64,000 nt of DNA from Bacteroidaceae bacterium (lineage in GTDB: Bacteria; Bacteroidota; Bacteroidia; Bacteroidales; Bacteroidaceae), in NCBI GenBank assembly GCA_017935785.1, contig JAGBGU010000005.1, positions 1 through 64,000 of the forward strand. Reading direction: 5' to 3'. The notes under the pieces were generated by a model. It did no database searches and had not been told where the DNA came from. It saw only the letters and a program-made list of their open reading frames with translations. Position numbers and translations under genes: made by a program. This document shows, one piece after another, positions 44,605 through 52,013 of this stretch (the first letter of the stretch is position 1; the number at the start of each line of letters is the position of its first letter).

Positions 44605-44643
44605 CACCCCTTAAAAACCGGGTTGTGTGGCCTTTAAGGGGTG
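44605..44643 (-). terminator. Terminator of the FKBP operon
   Basis: CACCCCTTAAA pairs with TTTAAGGGGTG; on the minus strand the stem is followed by TTTTGTTTTT. It lies about 20 bases past the stop of the last FKBP gene. Confidence 0.8.
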
Positions 44644-44663
44644 GTTTTTATTGTCTGTCAAAT

Positions 44664-45563
44664 TTATTGTTTCTCTATTCCAAGCAATTCTACAGTAAAG
44701 ATTAGCGTGGAGAAGGGAGGTATCTTGGCCTGCTCCCTTGCACCGTATGCCAATTCCTGGGGGATGTAAAGTTCCCACTTACTGCCTACTGGCATCATGG
44801 TGAGGGCTTCGGTCCATCCCTTTATTACCTGGCCACAGGCAAAGGTGGCGGGCTTGTTGCGCTGGTAACTGCTGTCAAATACGGTTCCGTCTATGAGACG
44901 ACCTTCGTAATGCACCGTCACCTTGTGCGTGGGCTGGGGCTTCTCTCCGGTTCCGGTCTTTATTTCCTTGTACTGCAGACCTGAAGGTGTGGTCTTTACA
45001 CTGTCCTTCTTGGCATTCAGTTTGAGGAATTCTTCTCCGGCTGCACGGTTGGCGCCATACTTCTTCTCAATCTTTACCTTTTGATAGTAAGCGGCCTGTT
45101 TGGATACAATCTTCTGGGTACTGTCCATGCTGATGTACATATTGGCACCCATCAGTCCGTCCTTGAAGCCCTGGATGAACTTGTCCTTTACCACAATGTC
45201 GGCAGAATCGCTGATCTGCTTGTTTACATTGGGGAGAATCTGAGTCTCCAGTTGGGTACGGATTTCTATTCCCGCCAATCGGGCCTTGGCTTTCTTGTCG
45301 GCTTCGGTAAGAAGAATCTGGTCAAAACCTTTCATGAAATCTTCCATGTAGGTGGTGTCCATGCCCAAACGCTGTGCCAGATAAGCCTTCAGACCCTGGG
45401 TGTTGGCTTTTCCGCAAGCATAGCTGAACGTATCCACGCTAACGGTATCCACCACTTCTACGGGCGCTTTCTTATTCTTCTTGGTTTTCTTTTTACCGGC
45501 AGCCATGGTGCTGATGCAACATAGCGCCAGTAAAGAGAAACAAAATATTCTTACGTGCTTCAT
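44664..45563 (-). CDS. Exported FKBP-type peptidyl-prolyl isomerase (third of three)
   Basis: 299 residues. Signal peptide (LLALCCISTMAAG), then a lysine-rich patch (GKKKTKKNKK), the Mip-like N-terminal helical dimerisation domain (about 40-195) with FSYACGKANTQGLKAYLAQRLG, and the FKBP domain (205-297): VTVHYEGRLIDGTVFDSSYQ, ACGQVIKGWTEALTMMPVGS, ELAYGAREQAKIPPFSTLIF. It assists folding of periplasmic or outer-membrane proteins. It lies 5 bases after the second FKBP gene. Confidence 0.92.
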   Translation of the reverse strand: MKHVRIFCFSLLALCCISTMAAGKKKTKKNKKAPVEVVDTVSVDTFSYACGKANTQGLKAYLAQRLGMDTTYMEDFMKGFDQILLTEADKKAKARLAGIEIRTQLETQILPNVNKQISDSADIVVKDKFIQGFKDGLMGANMYISMDSTQKIVSKQAAYYQKVKIEKKYGANRAAGEEFLKLNAKKDSVKTTPSGLQYKEIKTGTGEKPQPTHKVTVHYEGRLIDGTVFDSSYQRNKPATFACGQVIKGWTEALTMMPVGSKWELYIPQELAYGAREQAKIPPFSTLIFTVELLGIEKQ

Positions 45564-45568
45564 GACGA

Positions 45569-46438
45569 TTACTTCTCGATGCCGAGGAGTTCAATCTTGA
45601 AAATCAGACAAGAGAAGGGATCAATCATACCAGCCTTGCGGTCAGCATAGGCCTGATCCTGGGGAATGTAAACCATCCATGTAGAACCAACGGGCATGTG
45701 AGTAAGGGCGTTGGTCCAACCGGGGATTACCTGGTTGCAACGGAAGGTAGTAGGCTCGTTGCGCTCGTAAGAGCTGTCGAAGATTGAATCGTTGATGAGC
45801 TTACCCTCGTAGTTAACCTTTACGCGGCTGGTGTCAGCGGGAATCTCACCCTTTCCTTCAACCAACACTTCGTAGAACACTCCGTTCTCCAGCTTCTTGA
45901 TGCCTTCCTTCTTGGCAATCTTAGCCATGAACTCTTCACAAGCCTTCTTGTTGCCGCCATACACTTCTTCCATGTGCTGAGCCTTGATAACCTGCATCTT
46001 AGCCTGTGCCATCTTGCCGGCATCCTCTACGCTCATAAGACCGCCCTTACCGGTGGTTCCGGCAATGAAACCTGCCATGAAGTTCTTCAGGCTGATGGTC
46101 TTGGTGCTGTCCTCTCCGAACAGTTCGTTGTTCAGACCGGTTACCATCTGCTGGCTAATCTGCTGACCAATCTGGATACCTGCATAGTAAGCTGTATTCT
46201 TCTTGTCATCACCAGCGTTAGCGCCTTCGTTCAGACCCTTGATAAACTCGTTGATGTAAACGGTATCCACGCCCATGCGCTGTACCAGATATTCCTTCAG
46301 ACCCTGGGTCTGTGCCATACCTACTGCATAGCTCAAAGAATCCAAATCACTCTTCATATCAGCTGTGGGAGTTCCGTTTCCACAAGATGACATCAATGCT
46401 GCAAGAACAGCTGCACAAATAAAACCAAATTTCTTCAT
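45569..46438 (-). CDS. FKBP-type isomerase lipoprotein (second of three)
   Basis: 289 residues. The signal sequence ends in a lipobox (MSSC, Cys at about residue 19) followed by GNGTPTAD. The N-terminal helical domain has LSYAVGMAQTQGLKEYLVQR and MGVDTVYINEFIKGLNEG; the FKBP domain has VNYEGKLINDSIFDSSYERN, RCNQVIPGWTNALTHMPVGS and IPQDQAYADRKAGMIDPFSC. In the last motif AYADRKAGMIDPFS replaces the usual AYG..G...IPP, so activity or ligand choice may differ. Likely co-transcribed with its two neighbours. Confidence 0.9.
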   Translation of the reverse strand: MKKFGFICAAVLAALMSSCGNGTPTADMKSDLDSLSYAVGMAQTQGLKEYLVQRMGVDTVYINEFIKGLNEGANAGDDKKNTAYYAGIQIGQQISQQMVTGLNNELFGEDSTKTISLKNFMAGFIAGTTGKGGLMSVEDAGKMAQAKMQVIKAQHMEEVYGGNKKACEEFMAKIAKKEGIKKLENGVFYEVLVEGKGEIPADTSRVKVNYEGKLINDSIFDSSYERNEPTTFRCNQVIPGWTNALTHMPVGSTWMVYIPQDQAYADRKAGMIDPFSCLIFKIELLGIEK

Positions 46439-46462
46439 TTTTAATTTAATGATAATTGTTTA

Positions 46463-47047
46463 TTATAATACTTTTATTAATTCTACATCAAAAATCAGCG
46501 TACTGTAAGGGGGAATGCTGCTTCCGGCACCGTTTTCGCCATAACCCAGCAGATAGGGGATATAGAAACGGTACTTGGCGCCCTCCTTCATCAACTGTAC
46601 GCCCTCGGTCCAACCGGGAATCACCTGATTCAGACCGAACTCTGCGGGTTCGCCGCGCTTATAGCTGCTGTCAAATACAGAACCGTTGATAAGGCTTCCC
46701 TCGTAGTGGCAGCGTACCGTATCAGTTGCCTTGGGCTGCTTACCTGTACCCTCGGTCAGGATTTCATATTGCAGGCCGCTCTTGGTGGTCACAACGCCTT
46801 CCTTCTTGGCATTCTCCTCAAGGAATGCTTTTCCTTCGCTTATGGCCTTCTGCGATTCTGCCTTCTGCTTTTCCTGAAAATAAGTGTTAAGCAAGGTCTG
46901 AGCCTCCTGGGAAGTCATGGCGGTAGCCTTCTCCTCCATTACATCCTTGATGCTCTGCGCAAAGTCTTCAACACTAAAATTTTCAATGCCCATGTTCTTG
47001 AGCTGATGGCCTATTCCAAGACCCAAAGCATAACTTATTTTATCCAT
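46463..47047 (-). CDS. FKBP-type isomerase, cytoplasmic FklB-like (first of three)
   Basis: 194 residues from ATG 47047 (MDKISYALGLGIGHQLK); an upstream ATG at 47080 adds 11 unlikely residues. No signal peptide, so cytoplasmic. N-terminal helical part with MGIENFSVEDFAQSIKDVM, then FKBP: TVRCHYEGSLINGSVFDSSY, FGLNQVIPGWTEGVQLMKEG, YLLGYGENGAGSSIPPYSTL. Compared with the other two it is shorter and closest to FklB. First gene of the three; a TAATTTTG box lies upstream on the minus strand (47085-47078). Confidence 0.88.
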   Translation of the reverse strand: MDKISYALGLGIGHQLKNMGIENFSVEDFAQSIKDVMEEKATAMTSQEAQTLLNTYFQEKQKAESQKAISEGKAFLEENAKKEGVVTTKSGLQYEILTEGTGKQPKATDTVRCHYEGSLINGSVFDSSYKRGEPAEFGLNQVIPGWTEGVQLMKEGAKYRFYIPYLLGYGENGAGSSIPPYSTLIFDVELIKVL

Positions 47048-47129
47048 TTTTATATATATAATGTCACTAATGCGGCGCAAAATTACTACTTTTTATTCAT
47101 CTAATGCCTATCCTTACAGTTTTTTTTGT

Positions 47130-47137
47130 TATTTTTG
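47130..47137 (+). promoter_or_regulatory. -7 box TATTTTTG for the sirtuin-kinase-fur set
   Basis: TATTTTTG 23 bases before ATG 47160, in a short divergent spacer shared with the FklB-like gene. No clear TTTG lies 19-21 bases upstream. Confidence 0.45.
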
Positions 47138-47159
47138 CGCTAATTAAATGTAATTTAAC

Positions 47160-47864
47160 ATGAAGAAAGTGATTGTTTTGACCGGTGCCGGTGTTAGTGC
47201 CGAAAGTGGTATCAGTACATTTCGTGACAACGGAGGACTGTGGGAACAATACGATGTGGAACAGGTATGCACTCCTGAAGGATGGACAAAAGACCCCTCT
47301 CTGGTTACCCAATTCTACAATCTGCGCCGCAAACAACTGCTTCAGGTAAAGCCATGTCAGGCCCATTATCTGCTGGCCGAACTGGAAAAAGACTATCATG
47401 TAGCCATTATCACCCAGAATGTGGACAATCTGCACGAACAGGCTGGCAGCAGCAACGTAATTCACCTTCACGGCGAACTGATGAAGGTTACCAGCAGCCT
47501 GCAGCCCAATAACGAGAAATACATACGCACGCTTGATGCGGACAATCCGGAAGTGAAGATTGGCGACCTTGCCGAAGACGGAAGCCAACTGCGCCCCTTC
47601 ATTGTCTGGTTTGGCGAACCCGTACCCCAGATTGAGATGGCCGCAGAAATAAGCAGTCTGGCTGACATTTATGTCATAATCGGAACCAGCCTGAACGTAT
47701 ATCCCGCAGCCGGACTCACCCAGTTTGTACCGGACGGATGCCCCATTTATCTGATTGACCCCAAGCCGGTAAAATGGAATAGCAACCGTCCATTCACTCA
47801 CATAATGAAGGGTGCGTCAGAGGGCATGAAAGAACTGATGGAACTTTTGAAATCAAAAAAATAG
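47160..47864 (+). CDS. Sir2-family NAD-dependent deacylase lacking the zinc cysteines
   Basis: A 234-residue sirtuin. NAD-site motifs are intact: VLTGAGVSAESGISTFRD, ITQNVDNLHEQAG, HLHGEL (catalytic His), and VIIGTSLNVYPAAG. The small domain normally carrying two Cys-x2-Cys zinc pairs has none: after HGEL the sequence reads MKVTSSLQPNNEKYIRTLD, and the only cysteines lie elsewhere. It probably removes acyl groups from lysine in the cytoplasm, with a structurally simplified module. It lies 4 bases before the nucleoside-kinase gene. Confidence 0.9.
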   Translation: MKKVIVLTGAGVSAESGISTFRDNGGLWEQYDVEQVCTPEGWTKDPSLVTQFYNLRRKQLLQVKPCQAHYLLAELEKDYHVAIITQNVDNLHEQAGSSNVIHLHGELMKVTSSLQPNNEKYIRTLDADNPEVKIGDLAEDGSQLRPFIVWFGEPVPQIEMAAEISSLADIYVIIGTSLNVYPAAGLTQFVPDGCPIYLIDPKPVKWNSNRPFTHIMKGASEGMKELMELLKSKK

Positions 47865-47868
47865 CAAC

Positions 47869-49527
47869 ATGAACAACATTCTGAAAATAAGATGTAAAAA
47901 CAACAATAGCATTATATCCGTACCTCTGGGCAGTACACTTGCCGACGCCTTTTCCGCATCGCAGATAAAAATGGAATACGGACCGGTGGCCGCACTTGTA
48001 AACAACAAGGTGCAGGGCATGAACTACCGCTTCTATAACAACAAGGACGTAGAGTTTCTCAGTCTTTACAATGCCGCCGGAATGCGCACTTATATACGCA
48101 CGCTGTTTCTGGTTCTTATAAAGGCAGCGGAAGACCTCTACCCCACAGGCAAACTGCTCATAAGCGCACAGGTAAACGGAGGTTTTTATTGTGAGATGCG
48201 CATAGGAAGGGAAATCAACGAAGAAGACGTAAGCAAACTGCGCAGCAGAATGCAGCAGATCATCGATGAAAATATGCCCGTAAGCCATATTCAATGTCCT
48301 GTGGAAGAAGCCATTGAACTATACGCCAAAAAGGACATGAAGAGCAAGGTAAAACTTTTGGAAAGTTTTGACAAGCTGTACACAAACTATTACAAGCTGG
48401 GCGATACCATAGACGATTTCTGCTCCTGCATGCTCACCCATACCGGCCAACTGCATCTCTTCGACCTGGTTTATTATATGGAGGGGATGCTGCTTTGCGT
48501 GCCCAGCCAGAAAAATCCGGCAGAACTGGCAGAAAAAACGGAACAGACACAGATGATAGACGTCATCCGCGAATACCACCGTTGGCAGGACATTCTGGGC
48601 ATACGCAGCGTGGGCGACTTCAATACAGCGGTAAAGAACGGACACGCCACCGAACTCATTAACGTAAGCGAAGCGCTGCAAGACAGAAAACTCAATCACA
48701 TTGCGGATGAAATAGCATTGCGCCATTCACGCATAGTACTGATTGCAGGCCCCAGCAGCAGCGGAAAAACCACAACCAGCAAACGGCTGGCCATCCTGCT
48801 CATGGCGTGCGGACTGAAACCCTATACCCTCAGTACGGATGACTACTTCGTGAACAGGGTAGACACCCCGCTCGATGAAAAAGGCGAATATGACTTTGAA
48901 TGTATACAGGCCGTGGACACGGCATTCTTCAACAAACAGATGAACGAACTGCTTGAAGGAAAAGAGGTGGAACTACCGCGCTACGACTTCCAGAGCGGAA
49001 AACGTGTTTTTGAAGGGAAAAAACTCAGTATTGGTCCAGACGACATCATCATTCTCGAAGGCAACCATGCGCTGAACCCCATCCTTACACAACAAATCCC
49101 CGACGACAAGAAATTCCGCATCTACGTGTCGGCTCTTACTACCATCCAACTTGATGACCACAACTGTATCGCCACCCAGGACATCAGACTTTTGCGCCGC
49201 ATTGTGCGCGATTACCAGTACAGAGGTTATTCCGCACTCCAGACCATACGCCGATGCCCCAGCGTTACCGCGGGAGAGGAAAAATGGATTATCCCCTTCC
49301 AGGTCTATGCCGATGTTACGTTCAACAGCGCCCTGCTGTACGAAATATCCGTAATAAAGGACAAGGTGCTTTCCATACTTGAAGAAGTGAGCGAACGCGA
49401 GATTGAATACGCCGATGCAAACCGTTTGAGAAAGTTCCTGCATTATTTCCGCAGTATCCCCGAAGACCAGGTTCCGCCCACATCCCTGCTGCGCGAATTT
49501 GCCGGAGGAAGTTCATTCAAATACTGA
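47869..49527 (+). CDS. Nucleoside (uridine) kinase with ThrRS-like N-terminal domains
   Basis: 552 residues. The N-terminal 60 residues look like a TGS domain (SIISVPLGSTLADAFSAS), followed by a threonyl-tRNA-synthetase-like second domain (AAGMRTYIRTLFLVLIKA, MRIGREINEEDVSKL). From about 280 comes a P-loop kinase of the uridine kinase/phosphoribulokinase family: VLIAGPSSSGKTTTSKRLAI, STDDYFVNR, LPRYDFQSG, IILEGNHALNP and DIRLLRRIVRDYQYRG. It would phosphorylate a nucleoside; the role of the N-terminal part is unknown. One base separates its stop from the Fur gene. Confidence 0.87.
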   Translation: MNNILKIRCKNNNSIISVPLGSTLADAFSASQIKMEYGPVAALVNNKVQGMNYRFYNNKDVEFLSLYNAAGMRTYIRTLFLVLIKAAEDLYPTGKLLISAQVNGGFYCEMRIGREINEEDVSKLRSRMQQIIDENMPVSHIQCPVEEAIELYAKKDMKSKVKLLESFDKLYTNYYKLGDTIDDFCSCMLTHTGQLHLFDLVYYMEGMLLCVPSQKNPAELAEKTEQTQMIDVIREYHRWQDILGIRSVGDFNTAVKNGHATELINVSEALQDRKLNHIADEIALRHSRIVLIAGPSSSGKTTTSKRLAILLMACGLKPYTLSTDDYFVNRVDTPLDEKGEYDFECIQAVDTAFFNKQMNELLEGKEVELPRYDFQSGKRVFEGKKLSIGPDDIIILEGNHALNPILTQQIPDDKKFRIYVSALTTIQLDDHNCIATQDIRLLRRIVRDYQYRGYSALQTIRRCPSVTAGEEKWIIPFQVYADVTFNSALLYEISVIKDKVLSILEEVSEREIEYADANRLRKFLHYFRSIPEDQVPPTSLLREFAGGSSFKY

Positions 49528-49528
49528 T

Positions 49529-49951
49529 ATGGAACATACCGAAATTGAGCAACATCTGCAGAACAAGGGGGTAAAGCCCACCGCCATGCGCATCCTTGTA
49601 TATCGCGTGCTGGAACAATGTAACCATCCCATCAGCCTGAAGCAGCTGGAGGAACGCATGGTTACGGCAGACCGCAGCACCATATTCCGCACGCTCAACC
49701 TCTTGCTCAAGAACAATCTGGTACATTCCATAGAAGACGGAAGCGGTTCGCTAAAATACGAACTTTGCACAAGCCAAAGCCACAACACCTTCGACGACCA
49801 GCATGTACATTTCTATTGCGAAAAATGCAGCCGCACCTATTGTCTCCATCACATAAACATACCACGAGTAAGCTTGCCCGATGAATTTGTAATTAACTCC
49901 GCAAACTTCATCATAAAGGGCATTTGTCCAAACTGTATAAACAAAAAGTGA
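49529..49951 (+). CDS. Fur-family metal-dependent regulator
   Basis: 140 residues from ATG 49529, one base after the kinase stop; the frame extends 10 codons upstream into the kinase gene. N-terminal winged helix: LQNKGVKPTAMRILVYRVLEQ, DRSTIFRTLNLLLKNNLVH. C-terminal metal-binding part: HVHFYCEKCSRTYCLHH and GICPNC, giving two Cys pairs for structural zinc. It controls metal or peroxide stress genes in relatives; which metal is sensed is not clear. Confidence 0.9.
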   Translation: MEHTEIEQHLQNKGVKPTAMRILVYRVLEQCNHPISLKQLEERMVTADRSTIFRTLNLLLKNNLVHSIEDGSGSLKYELCTSQSHNTFDDQHVHFYCEKCSRTYCLHHINIPRVSLPDEFVINSANFIIKGICPNCINKK

Positions 49952-50013
49952 TTTTCAATAATTGTAATCACAACTTGACATTTTATCAATATAAGTGCAT
50001 AAATTTACCCGTT

Positions 50014-50047
50014 TTTGCTATTCATATATACAAAATAAGTATATTTG
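50014..50047 (+). promoter_or_regulatory. Probable gdhA promoter
   Basis: TTTG (50014-50017), a 22-base spacer, then TATATTTG (50040-50047), 49 bases before the gdhA ATG. The spacing is one base longer than optimal. Confidence 0.5.
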
Positions 50048-50096
50048 TAAGCAGAAACACTATCAAAATGTAAGTAACCCTTAAAACATACGTATT

Positions 50097-51434
50097 ATGA
50101 AAATCGATAAGATAATGGCATCGCTCGAGGCAAAGCACCCTGGCGAAATGGAATATTTGCAGGCAGTAAAGGAAGTGTTGGTTTCCATAGAAGACATTTA
50201 TAACAGACACCCCGAATTTGAAAAGGCCAAAATCATAGAACGGCTTGTAGAACCCGACCGCATATTCACGTTCCGTGTAACTTGGGTCGATGACAAGGGC
50301 GAGGTACAGACCAATCTGGGCTATCGCGTACAGTTCAACAACGCCATTGGCCCCTACAAGGGCGGCATACGCTTCCACGCTTCGGTAACGCTTTCCATCC
50401 TTAAGTTTCTGGGCTTTGAACAGACCTTCAAGAACGCTCTAACCACCCTACCAATGGGCGGAGGCAAGGGAGGTTCCGACTTCTCTCCCCGCGGAAAAAG
50501 CGATACTGAGATAATGCGTTTCTGCCAAGCCTATATGACGGAACTTTGGCGCTATATAGGTCCTGATACCGATGTACCCGCAGGAGACATAGGAGTGGGC
50601 GCACGCGAGGTAGGCTATATGTACGGAATGTACAAGAAACTCACCCACGAACATACCGGAACCTTCACCGGTAAGGGACTCGACTTTGGCGGTTCCCTCA
50701 TCCGCCCCGAAGCCACCGGCTTTGGCGCCTGCTATTTTGTACAGTCCATGCTAAAGGATATGGGCACATGTTTCAAGGACAAGACCGTAGCCATCTCCGG
50801 ATTCGGAAACGTAGCCTGGGGAGCGGCGCTGAAAGCCACCGAACTGGGTGCAAAGGTAATTACCATTTCCGGGCCGGACGGATACATCTATGACCCCAAC
50901 GGCATCAGCGGAGAAAAAATAGACTATATGCTGGAACTCAGAGCCTCCGGCAATGACATTGTGGCCCCCTATGCCGAAGAATTCCCCGGCGCCATATTCT
51001 ATCCGGGAAAGAAACCCTGGGAGCAGAAGGCAGACATAGCCATGCCCTGTGCCACCCAGAACGAACTGAATGAGCAGGACGCACAACAACTCATAGACAA
51101 CGGAGTACTGTGCGTGGGCGAAGTTTCCAATATGGGCTGCCGTCCCGAGGCCATAGACCTATTTCTGCAAAACCGCATACCTTACGGACCCGGCAAGGCT
51201 GTCAATGCCGGCGGAGTGGCCACTTCAGGACTGGAAATGTCACAAAATGCCATGCATATTTGTTGGAGTGAGGAAGAAGTGGACAAGAACCTACACCGCA
51301 TCATGCAGGATATCCATGCCCAATGCATAAAATACGGAACCGAGCCCAACGGCTACATCAACTACATGAAGGGAGCCAACATTGCCGGATTCATGAAAGT
51401 GGCCCGCGCTATGATGGCACAAGGTATCATTTAA
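50097..51434 (+). CDS. gdhA: Glutamate dehydrogenase
   Basis: 445 residues, full length for the hexameric enzyme that interconverts 2-oxoglutarate plus ammonia and glutamate. Motifs: NLGYRVQFNNAIGPYKGGIR, FEQTFKNALTTLPMGGGKGG (catalytic Lys), DVPAGDIGVGAREVGYMYG, FGGSLIRPEATGFG, VAISGFGNVAWGAA (dinucleotide site) and MGCRPEA. The family includes NADP-type biosynthetic enzymes; coenzyme choice cannot be read with certainty. Third positions are C-rich: in codons 42-103 I count 27 C and 12 G. Confidence 0.96.
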   Translation: MKIDKIMASLEAKHPGEMEYLQAVKEVLVSIEDIYNRHPEFEKAKIIERLVEPDRIFTFRVTWVDDKGEVQTNLGYRVQFNNAIGPYKGGIRFHASVTLSILKFLGFEQTFKNALTTLPMGGGKGGSDFSPRGKSDTEIMRFCQAYMTELWRYIGPDTDVPAGDIGVGAREVGYMYGMYKKLTHEHTGTFTGKGLDFGGSLIRPEATGFGACYFVQSMLKDMGTCFKDKTVAISGFGNVAWGAALKATELGAKVITISGPDGYIYDPNGISGEKIDYMLELRASGNDIVAPYAEEFPGAIFYPGKKPWEQKADIAMPCATQNELNEQDAQQLIDNGVLCVGEVSNMGCRPEAIDLFLQNRIPYGPGKAVNAGGVATSGLEMSQNAMHICWSEEEVDKNLHRIMQDIHAQCIKYGTEPNGYINYMKGANIAGFMKVARAMMAQGII

Positions 51435-51440
51435 ACTTCC

Positions 51441-51511
51441 CGTAGAGACGTCATACTGTGGCTTCTCACCACAATCGGAATAAAAGAGACGCCACAATGT
51501 GGCGTCTCTAC
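51441..51511. repeat. GTAGAGACG-type hairpin repeat after gdhA
   Basis: AGAGACGCCACA (51485-51496) pairs exactly with TGTGGCGTCTCT (51498-51509); GTAGAGACG at 51441 also pairs with the same 3' arm. GTAGAGACGCC...GGCGTCTCTAC elements are widespread intergenic repeats in Bacteroidota, as far as I recall. It may also terminate gdhA. Confidence 0.6.
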
Positions 51512-51539
51512 TCATATCATCATTTTGCAAATCCAGTAT

Positions 51540-51735
51540 CTCACTGCGAGCTTTAAATACTCCTTCTCCGCGGACAGATCCTGAAACAAGTTATTCGCCT
51601 TCGCTCATCGAAAACATCTTTTTTTTTTTAATGAGGTATGGTCAGGATAACTTTACGTAGGTCCATAATGTCATGCTGAACTCGTTTCAGCATCTCACTG
51701 TGAGCCTTCGCTACTACTTCTCCGCGGACAAATCA
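51540..51735. repeat. Two intergenic repeat units (TCTCCGCGGACA and TCATGCTGAAC types)
   Basis: TCACTGCGAGC...TACTCCTTCTCCGCGGACAG (51540-51580), TTCGCTCATCGAAAACATC (51600-51620) and GTCATGCTGAACTCGTTTCA, then TCACTGTGAGC...CTTCTCCGCGGACAA (51669-51733). The blocks recur at 54230-54345 and partly at 16618. No coding sequence is evident. Confidence 0.6.
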
Positions 51736-51775
51736 CTAAAATACCAAAATTTTCTTTACATACTTTTTCGTTTTT

Positions 51776-51900
51776 TACTTTTCCTCGCCTTGCAAATCAT
51801 TTTTCATGGCGAGAGCGTTATTTTTTCCTCGCGAGGAAAATATGCAGGTTTAAGCTTATTAAAAAATGTCATTCCAATAATTTTTTACAAATAGTTGAAA
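51776..51900. repeat. Palindromic intergenic repeat (CCTCGCGAGG type), copy 2
   Basis: The palindrome TTTTCCTCGCGAGGAAAA (51823-51840) is identical to the one at 31230-31247. It is preceded by the inverted pair CCTCGCC/GGCGAG and followed by CATTCCAATAATTTTTTACA. Order and spacing match copy 1. Confidence 0.65.
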
Positions 51901-51937
51901 AAAATATACTCGACATTATTCTTAGAACCATTCTTTA

Positions 51938-51968
51938 TTTGGTAAATAAAAAATAAACACTAACTTTG
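51938..51968 (+). promoter_or_regulatory. Promoter of the beta-helix protein gene
   Basis: TTTG (51938-51941), 19 bases, TAACTTTG (51961-51968): an exact match to the Bacteroidota consensus, 45 bases before ATG 52014. Confidence 0.7.
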
Positions 51969-52013
51969 TCCGTATAAATAATAATATGATTGGCCTTATA
52001 AAAATACAAGCAG

